The notes below the pieces were generated by a model. The model saw only the letters and a program-made list of their open reading frames with translations, was not told the origin of the DNA and made no database searches. Below are positions 35,289 through 42,395 of a DNA stretch of 64,000 nt, in pieces; the stretch's first letter is position 1; each line of letters opens with the position of its first letter. The position numbers and the translations under genes are program-made. The DNA lies in assembly GCF_008329535.1 (NCBI RefSeq), contig NZ_NPKR01000003.1, positions 620,001 through 684,000 on the forward strand, given 5' to 3'. This DNA comes from Mycolicibacterium sp. P1-18 (GTDB lineage: Bacteria; Actinomycetota; Actinomycetes; Mycobacteriales; Mycobacteriaceae).

Positions 35289-35683
35289 TCGTCGAGGTGC
35301 TCTTGGCGCCGCAGTTCGTCGACCTTCTGGACCAGGTCCTGCTGAGCCTCGGGCGACAGCCCCACGGTGCGGGCCGCGATGCGACGGATGCCCTCGTCGC
35401 GCATGCTCGCCAGCCAGGTGAGCTCCTTGTCGAGCTTCTCGTAGTACTCGTCGTCGGTGAAGTACGCCGGCTTGATGCGGAAGAAGTTGGCCAGCGCGGC
35501 CATCGTCGCCACCGACGGGTTGGTCCGGTTTCCCGAACGCAGCTGAGACAGGTACGGCGCGGACATCGTCACACCCTCGGACTTCAACGCGGCAATGACT
35601 TCGGCCGACGTATGCGGGCCACGGCCGGGGGGGTAGACGGTGTCGAACAGGCGGTTCAGCCTGGCGGAAAATGTCATGCTCAT
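35285..35683 (-). CDS. espR: Nucleoid-associated regulator EspR
   Basis: A 132-residue protein, the same length as M. tuberculosis EspR and nearly identical in its N-terminal half. TFSARLNRLFDTVYPPGRGP precedes the helix-turn-helix GVTMSAPYLSQLRSGNRTNP. The C-terminal dimerisation helices (FRIKPAYFTDDEYYEKLDKE) are also conserved. EspR binds DNA as a dimer of dimers, activates espACD and acts broadly on envelope genes. ATG 35683 with GGAGG eight bases upstream is chosen; a longer in-frame start at 35698 lacks support. It is followed directly by the convergent membrane-protein gene. Confidence 0.95.
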   Translation of the reverse strand: MSMTFSARLNRLFDTVYPPGRGPHTSAEVIAALKSEGVTMSAPYLSQLRSGNRTNPSVATMAALANFFRIKPAYFTDDEYYEKLDKELTWLASMRDEGIRRIAARTVGLSPEAQQDLVQKVDELRRQEHLDD

Positions 35684-36195
35684 CGATCTGTCCTCCACTT
35701 AGCGTTACGAGCGGGCGTCCCTTGAGGCGTATTTGCTGATCATCGTAGCGAGAGTTCCGCCGACAACCAAGTGCAAACCACCCTAAAGTCAATCCCGCCC
35801 CAGGCTACTACCCTTACCTGTGTGGTCTAGCAGCGGTTATCCCGTAAACGAACAGCGCCGGATGCCTGCACCGCTAAGCCAAAAATAACGCAGGAGTTGT
35901 TTTGCCCTGTGTTCCGGCGCGCTCGCTGCCGAATAGCGGGGCGGGGTCTCGGGGCCGGGAAAACCGTAATATTCGTCGCCCCGACGACATCGTTCATTTG
36001 CTCCTGAATTGAACGATTCAACATCGATTCAGCTACCGAGGCCGTCTTAGCCCACGTCAGTCCGCGACGCAGCCGGGCAACCCGCGCGGCGCCAGTCCTC
36101 GGACTGACAGTAGCCAATGGTCGGTTCCGTCCGAACGGTCGACGAATCGCGCACGCGGCGGCTCGCGTAGAGGCGGCCCCGATGGCCGGGAGCGG
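35684..36195. promoter_or_regulatory. Long espR upstream region with nested inverted repeats
   Basis: No convincing gene lies in these 512 bases. The stretch is locally AT-richer than its surroundings and holds the perfect repeat ATCGTTCA (35989-35996) / TGAACGAT (36010-36017). The right arm belongs to a second palindrome, TTGAA-CGA-TTCAA (36009-36021). EspR is known to bind its own long upstream region in M. tuberculosis, so an extended autoregulatory area is expected here; a short untranslated RNA is also possible. Confidence 0.45.
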
Positions 36196-36729
36196 CTAAG
36201 CCGCAAGCAGCATGGCCAACACGGCGGTGTCGGGATGCGTAATGGGGTCGACGCCCACCCTGCTCACCATCGAGGTGATCGTCCCGTCGGATTCCGCCTC
36301 CACCCACGCCGCGCGGTGATCGAGACCGAGGTGTGGCAGCCCGGGAAGCAGCACGCACCCCGACGCGGCCCCCGCGCACTCCGGGAGCGACGGCATCGTC
36401 TCCGACGGCGGATGCAGCATCAACAACGCCGGCGGCTGACGGCTGGCGAAGTACCCCGGCGGGATCGCGGCGTCGCCGACCACGGTGCCCTCGGCCATGA
36501 CGAGGCCGACGGTGCCGGGCGCCGGCTCGTCGGGCAGTTCCTCGCGCACGCCGAAGATCGTCGTGGTGGAGAGCAGACCGGGCAGTGACGCGACGCGGAC
36601 CGCGACGATCAGCAGCTGGGCCCACTCCTTCGTCGAGTCCGGCCAGCGGCCCGAGACGACGAAGCCCTTGAGCGATCCACCGGAGTGGAAGGGTGCGACT
36701 TCGATGGCTCCATGAGATCCGGTGTCCAT
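36196..36729 (-). CDS. Conserved mycobacterial protein of the Rv3847 type
   Basis: A 177-residue protein, equal in length to Rv3847 and in the same position upstream of espR. It begins MDTGSHGAIEVAPFHSGGSL and has GRWPDSTKEWAQLLIVAVRV, VFGVREEL-like IFGVREELPDEPAPG, and a run MLHPPSETMPSLPECAG. No signal peptide, membrane helix or known catalytic motif is visible. ATG 36729 is chosen; 13 more codons are open upstream. Function unknown. Confidence 0.75.
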   Translation of the reverse strand: MDTGSHGAIEVAPFHSGGSLKGFVVSGRWPDSTKEWAQLLIVAVRVASLPGLLSTTTIFGVREELPDEPAPGTVGLVMAEGTVVGDAAIPPGYFASRQPPALLMLHPPSETMPSLPECAGAASGCVLLPGLPHLGLDHRAAWVEAESDGTITSMVSRVGVDPITHPDTAVLAMLLAA

Positions 36730-36858
36730 CCTGGCCTCCGATCGGTGCGCATGATTGCCGCCCGACACGGCTGTGGGTCGATCACGGAAGTTTGCGGCAG
36801 CGGGCGGTTAGCACGCAAGGGGACACGACTGCCAGTAACGCAACCGACACCGGAGCGG

Positions 36859-37203
36859 TCAGCGAGCTTGCCGTCCGCCGACGCTCCACACCACGCGGTA
36901 GGACCCCTCGGCGCGAACGGGGCCGAAGTCGTGCGAATCGGAGGCGTACCTCGCCCGAGGGTTGTCCGACCGCGCCTCGAAGATCGCCCCGTGTGAGGAC
37001 GGGTGCACGTCGCCGACCCTCTTGACCAGCCACCGGGTGGACTTCGTCGGATCGCGGAACACCCGGATCTGGTCCCGCCGGGGCTCGCGACCGTCGCGGA
37101 ACGCGAGCAGCCACTCGCCTGGCCGCAGCGTCGGATGCATCGACTCGCCGTCGACCCGGAAGATTCGCAGGGGCCACCTTCGCGGAGCTTGATTGCCGCT
37201 CAT
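36859..37203 (-). CDS. sodX: Nickel-type superoxide dismutase maturation protease (S26 family)
   Basis: A 114-residue minimal S26 peptidase. The catalytic serine is in FRVDGESMHPTLRPGEWLL and the lysine in RWLVKRVGDV; SDSHDFGPV is the conserved tail of the family. Such proteases, always beside sodN, remove the leader so that the N-terminal His can bind nickel. ATG 37203 lies 22 bases from the divergent sodN start; the frame continues into sodN but only as a shadow. Confidence 0.88.
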   Translation of the reverse strand: MSGNQAPRRWPLRIFRVDGESMHPTLRPGEWLLAFRDGREPRRDQIRVFRDPTKSTRWLVKRVGDVHPSSHGAIFEARSDNPRARYASDSHDFGPVRAEGSYRVVWSVGGRQAR

Positions 37204-37225
37204 GCCCAAAGGGTAAGTTGGACAC
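37204..37225. promoter_or_regulatory. Shared divergent promoter of sodX and sodN
   Basis: Only 22 bases separate the two start codons. TAAGTT (37214-37219) on the plus strand is six bases before the sodN ATG; TACCCT on the minus strand (37210-37215) is six bases before the sodX ATG. Both fit TANNNT, and they share the central TA at 37214-37215. Both messages would start at the A of ATG and be leaderless. Confidence 0.6.
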
Positions 37226-37648
37226 ATGCTTCCTCGACTCTTACCCAACGCCACGTCCGCCCACGCCCACTGCGACCTCTACTGCGGTGTCTACGATCCG
37301 GCTCAGGCCAAGATCGAGGCGTTGTCCTGCCTCAAGACGCTGAAGAAGTTCCACGACTCCGACGACGAGCACTTCAAGACGCGCGCGATCATCATCAAGG
37401 AGCAGCGCGCCGAAGAGGTCAAGCATCACCTGATGGTGCTGTGGGCCGACTTCTTCACCAAGGACCACTTCGAGCAGTTCCCGAACCTGCACCAGCTGTT
37501 CTGGGACGGCGTGCACGGCGCGGGCGACGTGAAGAAGTCGACCGACGTGGCCGTCGCCGAGAAGCTCCTCAAGACGATCGACGAAATCTCGGACATCTTC
37601 TGGCAGACCGAGAAGTCCAAGGACATGGGCGTCTACCCGCCCGCCTGA
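37226..37648 (+). CDS. sodN: Nickel superoxide dismutase
   Basis: A 140-residue NiSOD precursor. Fourteen leader residues end in SAHA and are removed before HCDLYCGVYDP, the nickel hook: His1, Cys2 and Cys6 are the metal ligands and Tyr9 is present. The rest is the four-helix bundle typical of the hexameric enzyme (EQRAEEVKHHLMVLWADFF). The usual proline at hook position 5 is tyrosine here. It stands where M. tuberculosis has the iron enzyme gene sodA. Confidence 0.95.
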   Translation: MLPRLLPNATSAHAHCDLYCGVYDPAQAKIEALSCLKTLKKFHDSDDEHFKTRAIIIKEQRAEEVKHHLMVLWADFFTKDHFEQFPNLHQLFWDGVHGAGDVKKSTDVAVAEKLLKTIDEISDIFWQTEKSKDMGVYPPA

Positions 37649-37661
37649 TCCCCGTCACGAC

Positions 37662-37697
37662 GAAGGCCGGCCCGCGCATCGCGCGGAGCCGGCCTTC
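37662..37697. terminator. Terminator after sodN
   Basis: Strong inverted repeat GAAGGCCGGC (37662-37671) and GCCGGCCTTC (37688-37697) with further pairing in the loop, followed by TTCGTT. It lies 13 bases past the sodN stop and 24 bases before the end of the small convergent gene. Confidence 0.8.
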
Positions 37698-37721
37698 TTC
37701 GTTGGTGCCGAGGCAGAGGGG

Positions 37722-37877
37722 TCAGGTCAGGACGATGAACGCCAGCACGCCGAGCAGTGCCAGGGCGATCAGTCCCGCCCGTAGACACGCCATCAAGTGG
37801 CTGTGGGTGTAGACGTGGGCCGACGTGTGCCATTCGGACGGCGGTACGGCCCCGGGTCCCAGTGGATGCGATGCCAT
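37722..37877 (-). CDS. Single-pass membrane peptide of 51 residues, His-rich N-terminus
   Basis: A short gene with AGGAG six bases before its ATG. The product begins MASHPLGPGAVPPSEWHTSA, then a stretch with four more histidines (HVYTHSHLM) and a membrane helix to the end (AGLIALALLGVLAFIVLT). Including the first 20 residues there are six or so histidines on one side of the membrane, a possible metal site. It converges on sodN across the terminator. I do not recognise a family. Confidence 0.6.
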   Translation of the reverse strand: MASHPLGPGAVPPSEWHTSAHVYTHSHLMACLRAGLIALALLGVLAFIVLT

Positions 37878-38241
37878 CAACAGCTCCTGACCTGCGCGAT
37901 CAACGTTGTTCCCTCAGTGAGATCAGTCACAACCGAGTTAGTGATCGCGATCATAGCGCCTCGGGGATGAACGAGAAAAATCGGCGCCCTGGCCACCGCC
38001 GGTGGTTAGCTCGGCGTGGTTTTTCGCTCCGGGTCGCGGGGCCTGTTGATCACTGGACCTGCCCGGGCGGAGTTGTCCACAGCTCGTTTCGCGTCATCGA
38101 CGGATGTGCCGGGTCAGCCGGGGTGCACGCCGATCGGTGCCTGTGCATGAACCTGTGGAAACTGTGGATAGGCCTCTGATTGCTGGTGCCGCCGTGCCAG
38201 CATTGAGGACGTGAGACGCCGTGACGAACGAGGAGTGGGCA
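37878..38241. other. Gene-free stretch with three DnaA-box-like sequences
   Basis: The 364 bases hold TTGTCCACA at 38073-38081, an exact match to a mycobacterial DnaA box, and on the other strand GTTTCCACA (38154-38162) and CTATCCACA (38163-38171) directly in tandem. The area also has locally AT-rich runs (for example near 37975). No gene, tRNA or rRNA was seen in it. Confidence 0.5.
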
Positions 38242-38583
38242 GTGAGTGACGACACGGTTGGCGAAGTCCCCGTCGCCGACGTTCCCGTGACCTTCGACGA
38301 GTCCGTGGTGCTGCTCGACGTCCGGGAGGACGACGAGTGGCAGCGCGGTCATGCCGACGGCGCCCAGCACATTCCGATGGGAGACGTGCCGGCCCGCATC
38401 GCCGAGATCGACACCGACGCCACCCTGTACGTGGTGTGTCACCTGGGTGGGCGGTCGATGCGCGTGGCGCAGTACCTCGCCCGCAACGGATACCAGCCCC
38501 TCAACGTGGCGGGCGGCATGGCGGCGTGGGCAGAGGCCGGACGACCCGTCGTCACCGACGACGGCACTGCAGGCAGCGTCTGA
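38242..38583 (+). CDS. Rhodanese-like domain protein
   Basis: A 113-residue single-domain sulfurtransferase. VVLLDVREDDEWQRGH, AQHIPMGDVPARI and the active-site loop VVCHLGGRSMRVA with the catalytic Cys are all present, then NVAGGMAAW. GTG 38242 is six bases after AGGAG; an in-frame GTG at 38221 would put that site inside the gene. Such proteins carry sulfane sulfur for cofactor or detoxification reactions; no partner gene is adjacent. Confidence 0.88.
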   Translation: MSDDTVGEVPVADVPVTFDESVVLLDVREDDEWQRGHADGAQHIPMGDVPARIAEIDTDATLYVVCHLGGRSMRVAQYLARNGYQPLNVAGGMAAWAEAGRPVVTDDGTAGSV

Positions 38584-38602
38584 CGGACCGTAGGCTGGTC
38601 GC

Positions 38603-39631
38603 GTGATCCAGGTCTGTTCGCGGTGCGGCACGCGGTGGAACGTCCGCGACCGTCAGCGCGTCTGGTGCCCGCGGTGTCAGGGCTCGCTGCTCCCGCCGTC
38701 CGCGGAGCAGGCACCGCCGGGGCCCGCCGGCCCGTCGCAGCGCCTCCCCGCCGGCTACCGGTGGATCGCGGTGCGCCCGGGCGCCCCGCCGCCGGCCCGT
38801 CGGACGAACCCGCCGCTGGGCCCGACGCCCAGATACGCGGTGATCCCCAGGTGGGGTCTGCAGGACCGCTTCGAACCGCCTGCGCCCGCGACGCCCGACC
38901 AACCGCCCAAGTCGGCGACCCGGATGGTCCAGGCGACCGTCGCGGTCACCATGCTCGCGTTGGCCTTCGCCGTGGTGGTCCACATCGCGAACTACGCGCT
39001 GCTGCTCTACAACCGCTCCAGGCTGCTCAACCCCATCGTCGCGGGCGTCGCGACGTGGGCGGGCGTCGCCGCCAGCGTGCTGGTCTTCTTCGCGCTGATC
39101 GCGACCACGGTGGTGCTGACCAATTGGCTCGTCGTCCGCCGCGCGAGCACCTACGCGCACTTCGGCGTCGAGGATCCGCGGCCGGCGTGGCAGCTCTGGG
39201 TCTGCTGTCTGGTGCCGCTGGTCAACCTCTTCTGGGCGCCGGTGTTCGTGCTCGAGTTGGCCAGGGTCGAGGGACGGCTGTCGTGGCTGCGCACACCGAT
39301 CGTGGTGTGGTGGTGCGCCTGGTGGGTGAGCTTCCTGGTGTCGGCGTTCTCGTTCGCGACCAGTTTCACCAGCGATTCGCAAGGCATCGCCAACAACACG
39401 GTGGCCGTCACGATCGCCTACCTGGCGGCACTGGCCGCGCTGCTCCTGACCGTGCGGATGTACCAGGGCTTCGAACACCAGACCGTCGACCAGCGGCCCA
39501 CCAAGCGCTGGGTGGTCGTCGCCGACGACACGCCGAAGGACGCCGAACCCCGCGACCGGGAGGCGGACGACGCGAGTCGGGCGGAGTCGGACCGAATGGA
39601 ACCGGCAGCATCGGGCATCATCAGCACATGA
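38603..39631 (+). CDS. Membrane protein with N-terminal zinc ribbon (DUF4328 type, Rv3843c-like)
   Basis: A 342-residue protein. Two CxxC pairs at the start (VCSRCGTRW, WCPRCQG) form a zinc ribbon, a Pro-rich linker follows, and five or six membrane helices make up the body (ATVAVTMLALAFAVVVHIA, VAASVLVFFALIATTVVL, WVCCLVPLVNLFWAPVFVLE). The C-terminal 40 residues are charged. It overlaps glpQ1 as ATGA, the order found in M. tuberculosis (Rv3843c-Rv3842c). Function unknown. Confidence 0.8.
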   Translation: MIQVCSRCGTRWNVRDRQRVWCPRCQGSLLPPSAEQAPPGPAGPSQRLPAGYRWIAVRPGAPPPARRTNPPLGPTPRYAVIPRWGLQDRFEPPAPATPDQPPKSATRMVQATVAVTMLALAFAVVVHIANYALLLYNRSRLLNPIVAGVATWAGVAASVLVFFALIATTVVLTNWLVVRRASTYAHFGVEDPRPAWQLWVCCLVPLVNLFWAPVFVLELARVEGRLSWLRTPIVVWWCAWWVSFLVSAFSFATSFTSDSQGIANNTVAVTIAYLAALAALLLTVRMYQGFEHQTVDQRPTKRWVVVADDTPKDAEPRDREADDASRAESDRMEPAASGIIST

Positions 39632-40458
39632 CTTCGGCCGACGGGGCAGTGGGCGGTCACCCCTTCGTGGTGGCGCACCGGGGCGCATCGGCAGAACGGC
39701 CCGAGCACACCATCGCCGCCTACGAGCTTGCGCTGCAGGAGGGTGCCGACGGGGTCGAGTGCGACGTGCGCTTGACGCGCGACGGCCACCTGGTGTGCGT
39801 GCACGACCGGCGAATCGACCGGACGTCGACCGGTACCGGCTTGGTCAGCGACATGACGCTGGCCGAGTTACGCGAATTCGACTACGGCGCATGGCATTCC
39901 AGTGCGCAAGCTGACGGCGGCCAGGGCGAGACCGGGCTGCTCACGCTCGACGGCCTGCTCTCGCTGATCCTGGACTGGAATCGGCCCGTCAAGATCTTCA
40001 TCGAGACCAAGCATCCCGTGCGCTACGGCGCGTTGGTGGAGAGCAAGGTGCTCGCGCTCCTGCACCGGTACGGCATCGCCTCGCCGGCGTCGGCCGATCT
40101 GTCCCGGGCCGTCGTCATCTCCTTCTCGGCGGCCGCGGTGTGGCGGATCCGCCGGGCGGCGCCCATGCTGCCGACGGTGCTACTGGGCGACACGTCCCGC
40201 TACCTGGGCGGCAGCGCGGCGACGACCGTCGGTGCCACCGCGGTGGGACCGTCGATCGCCACGTTGCGCGAGCATCCCGAACTGGTCGACCGCGCCGCCG
40301 CCCATGGCAGGGCGCTGTACTGCTGGACCGTCGACCACTACGAGGACGTGCGGTACTGCCGCGACGTCGGAGTGGCGTGGGTGGCCACCAATCACCCGGG
40401 CCGCACCAAGGACTGGCTGCAGAACGGGTTGAGCGAAGTCCGCCCGGACGGCGCCTAG
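39628..40458 (+). CDS. glpQ1: Glycerophosphodiester phosphodiesterase GlpQ1
   Basis: A 276-residue GDPD enzyme releasing sn-glycerol 3-phosphate from deacylated phospholipids. The catalytic set is complete: VAHRGASAERPEHT with the first His, GVECDVRLTRDGHLVCVHD with the metal Glu/Asp and second His, then KIFIETKH and YCWTVDHYEDV. No signal peptide, so it is cytoplasmic. The ATG overlaps the previous stop, which decides the start within a longer open frame. It ends by overlapping convergent bfrB. Confidence 0.92.
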   Translation: MTSADGAVGGHPFVVAHRGASAERPEHTIAAYELALQEGADGVECDVRLTRDGHLVCVHDRRIDRTSTGTGLVSDMTLAELREFDYGAWHSSAQADGGQGETGLLTLDGLLSLILDWNRPVKIFIETKHPVRYGALVESKVLALLHRYGIASPASADLSRAVVISFSAAAVWRIRRAAPMLPTVLLGDTSRYLGGSAATTVGATAVGPSIATLREHPELVDRAAAHGRALYCWTVDHYEDVRYCRDVGVAWVATNHPGRTKDWLQNGLSEVRPDGA

Positions 40459-41000
40459 AGCCGTCCGCCCGCGGCCTTGGGGGCGGTCGCGTCGGCCTCG
40501 TCGGCGGTGATCTCGCGGGCGACGAAGTCCTCCAGGTGGAACAGGTCGGCACCGGCGCGCTCGCTGACGCGAACCAGGGTGGTCATCAGGGCGACCTCCT
40601 CGACCTGCTCCTTGAGGAACCACTGCATGAACTGCTCGCCGAGGTAGTCGCCCTCGTCGCGCGCCACGGCGGCCAGTCGGCTGATGTGCTCGGTGACGGT
40701 CCGCTCCTGCTCGAGCGCGAGGCGCAGCGCCTCGGTCGGCGTGGTGAACGCGTTGCGCACGGCGTCGGTGCCGGGGATCTCCACCTCGACGTCACGGTCG
40801 ATCAGGTACTGGACGAGCATCATCGCGTGGTTGCGCTCGTCGAGCGACTGAGCGTAGAAGTGCTTGGCCAACTGGGGAAGATCGGCGGAGTCGAAGTGAA
40901 CGGCGATCGCGGTGTATTGCTGCGAGGCGGTGAACTCGATGCGGATCTGCTCCTGCAGCAGGTGATGGAACTTGGTGTCGTGGGGGGCTACGTCGCTCAT
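40455..41000 (-). CDS. bfrB: Ferritin BfrB
   Basis: A 181-residue non-haem ferritin, the same length as M. tuberculosis BfrB, forming a 24-subunit iron store. Ferroxidase ligands are visible in LQEQIRIEFTASQQYTA (Glu), SLDERNHAMML (Glu and His) and EQFMQWFLKEQVEEV. ATG 41000 is the family start; an extra eight codons upstream are ignored. An IdeR-like box lies about 54 bases upstream. Confidence 0.95.
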   Translation of the reverse strand: MSDVAPHDTKFHHLLQEQIRIEFTASQQYTAIAVHFDSADLPQLAKHFYAQSLDERNHAMMLVQYLIDRDVEVEIPGTDAVRNAFTTPTEALRLALEQERTVTEHISRLAAVARDEGDYLGEQFMQWFLKEQVEEVALMTTLVRVSERAGADLFHLEDFVAREITADEADATAPKAAGGRL

Positions 41001-41053
41001 GCGGGCCACGATAATGCAGGTCAATGCCCGTTGTCACCAAAGGTCTGACTAAT

Positions 41054-41072
41054 TAAGGCGAGGTTGCCCTAA
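41054..41072. promoter_or_regulatory. IdeR-like iron box upstream of bfrB
   Basis: The 19-mer beginning TAAGGCGAGG and ending GCCCTAA agrees with the IdeR consensus at 13 of 19 positions by my count. In M. tuberculosis IdeR with iron activates bfrB from boxes upstream of the promoter. Confidence 0.6.
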
Positions 41073-41138
41073 TTGACGGAGGGTCACGGGGATAGCCCCG
41101 ATTGTGTTTGCTACGAGGGCTGGCAAACGAAGGGTGGG

Positions 41139-42362
41139 CTAACCGGTACCGGCGTCCAGCACGTCCTGAGGCACGGCCGCGTCGGTGGCCATCGCGTGAA
41201 ACAGACGCGTTGCGGCGTCGGTGTTCCAGACCACGACCGAACCCGAGTCGCCGCTGGTGAACTCGCCGATGGGCACCGTGGTGGTGGTGACGTCGCCGTG
41301 CAGGGCCCAGGCCAGCCGCGCGAGATCCCACACGTGCGCGCCGGTGTCGACCGTGACCGCACCCGTCGCGGCGTGTGCCATGGGGTACCAGCGAAGCGGG
41401 TTGAACAGCACGCCCGGGCTGGTGGCCCGCTGCATCAGCGCCGCCATGAACTCCCGCTGGTGGGTCATGCGGTCGAGGTCGGCGCGCGGCGTGGCCCGGG
41501 AACGGACGTAGCCGAGCGCGCTGCGACCGTCCAGCTCCTGGCAGCCGGGCGCCAGGTCGATGCCGGCCAGGGGGTCGCTGATCGGCTCCGCCGGGCACAT
41601 CGTGACGTCGCCGACGGCGTCGACCATGGTCGCGAATCCGTCGAAGCCGATTTCGGCATAGCGGTCCAGCCGGAGTCCGGTCGCCTGCTCGACGGTCTGC
41701 GCCAGCAGCGGCGCCCCGCCCAGCGCGAACGCGGCGTTGACCTTGTCCTCGCCGAACCCGGGGATCGGCAGGTACGAGTCGCGGGGAATCGACACCATCG
41801 TCGTCGGCACGTTCGACCCGAGGCCCGGCACGTGGACCAGCAAGATCGTGTCGGTCCGGCCGTTGCCGAGATCACCGCCGGTGGAGAGTTCGGACTGCTC
41901 CTCGTCGCTGAGGCCCTGGCGACTGTCCGAGCCGACCAGCAACCAGGTGGTGCCACTGTCGGCGGGTGGGCGGTCGGGCAGTGCCGTCAGTGCCGGCACC
42001 CGGTTGAGCGACGTGTCCACCCAGACGGCGGTGCCGATCATCGTCGCGACGGCGACCAGGACGACGGCCATCAGGATGCGACCCCAATGCCGCTTGCGCT
42101 TGGGTGCGCTGGCCTTGGGGGGCGGGGCCGCCGGTGGCGGCGGGCGCCGGGGCGGTGGTGGCCGTCGCGCGGGTGGGGGTGCGGGACGGTGCCGGGGTGG
42201 CGGAGGTGGCGGTGGTGGTGGCGGAGGTGGTGGTGGTGGAGGTGGCGGTGCGGCCCTCGGCGGCATCGGTGGCGGTCGGTAGTTGGGGTCGCGACGGATG
42301 ACCTGGGACGCCTCCACGGGTCGCCGGGGACGCCGCGGATCGGGCGGCCGGTTGTCGCTCAC
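41139..42362 (-). CDS. LytR-CpsA-Psr (LCP) family cell-wall ligase
   Basis: A 407-residue membrane-anchored LCP protein of the Rv3840 group. The first 90 residues are cytoplasmic and Pro-rich, with 18 prolines in a row; a membrane helix follows (ILMAVVLVAVATMIGTAVWV). The LCP domain has WLLVGSDSRQGL, TDTILLVHVPG, VSIPRDSYLPIPG, KVNAAFALGGA and ALGYVRSRATPRADLDR, the Arg/Asp residues that bind the polyprenyl pyrophosphate. LCP proteins attach arabinogalactan to peptidoglycan in mycobacteria. Confidence 0.9.
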   Translation of the reverse strand: MSDNRPPDPRRPRRPVEASQVIRRDPNYRPPPMPPRAAPPPPPPPPPPPPPPPPPPRHRPAPPPARRPPPPRRPPPPAAPPPKASAPKRKRHWGRILMAVVLVAVATMIGTAVWVDTSLNRVPALTALPDRPPADSGTTWLLVGSDSRQGLSDEEQSELSTGGDLGNGRTDTILLVHVPGLGSNVPTTMVSIPRDSYLPIPGFGEDKVNAAFALGGAPLLAQTVEQATGLRLDRYAEIGFDGFATMVDAVGDVTMCPAEPISDPLAGIDLAPGCQELDGRSALGYVRSRATPRADLDRMTHQREFMAALMQRATSPGVLFNPLRWYPMAHAATGAVTVDTGAHVWDLARLAWALHGDVTTTTVPIGEFTSGDSGSVVVWNTDAATRLFHAMATDAAVPQDVLDAGTG

Positions 42363-42395
42363 GCGTCTGAATGTACGTGCCGGCGACGCCCGTGG

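Noticed and set aside
35827..36117. A 96-residue minus-strand frame upstream of espR
   Set aside because: No ribosome site, mixed composition and no family look; the region is better read as regulatory.
38073..38171. DnaA-box cluster as the replication origin
   Set aside because: No dnaA, dnaN or rpmH nearby and only three boxes; the gene context is that of the espR-bfrB region.
42195..42248. GGT/GGC run as a minisatellite outside a gene
   Set aside because: Read on the minus strand it is the in-frame proline tract of the LCP protein.
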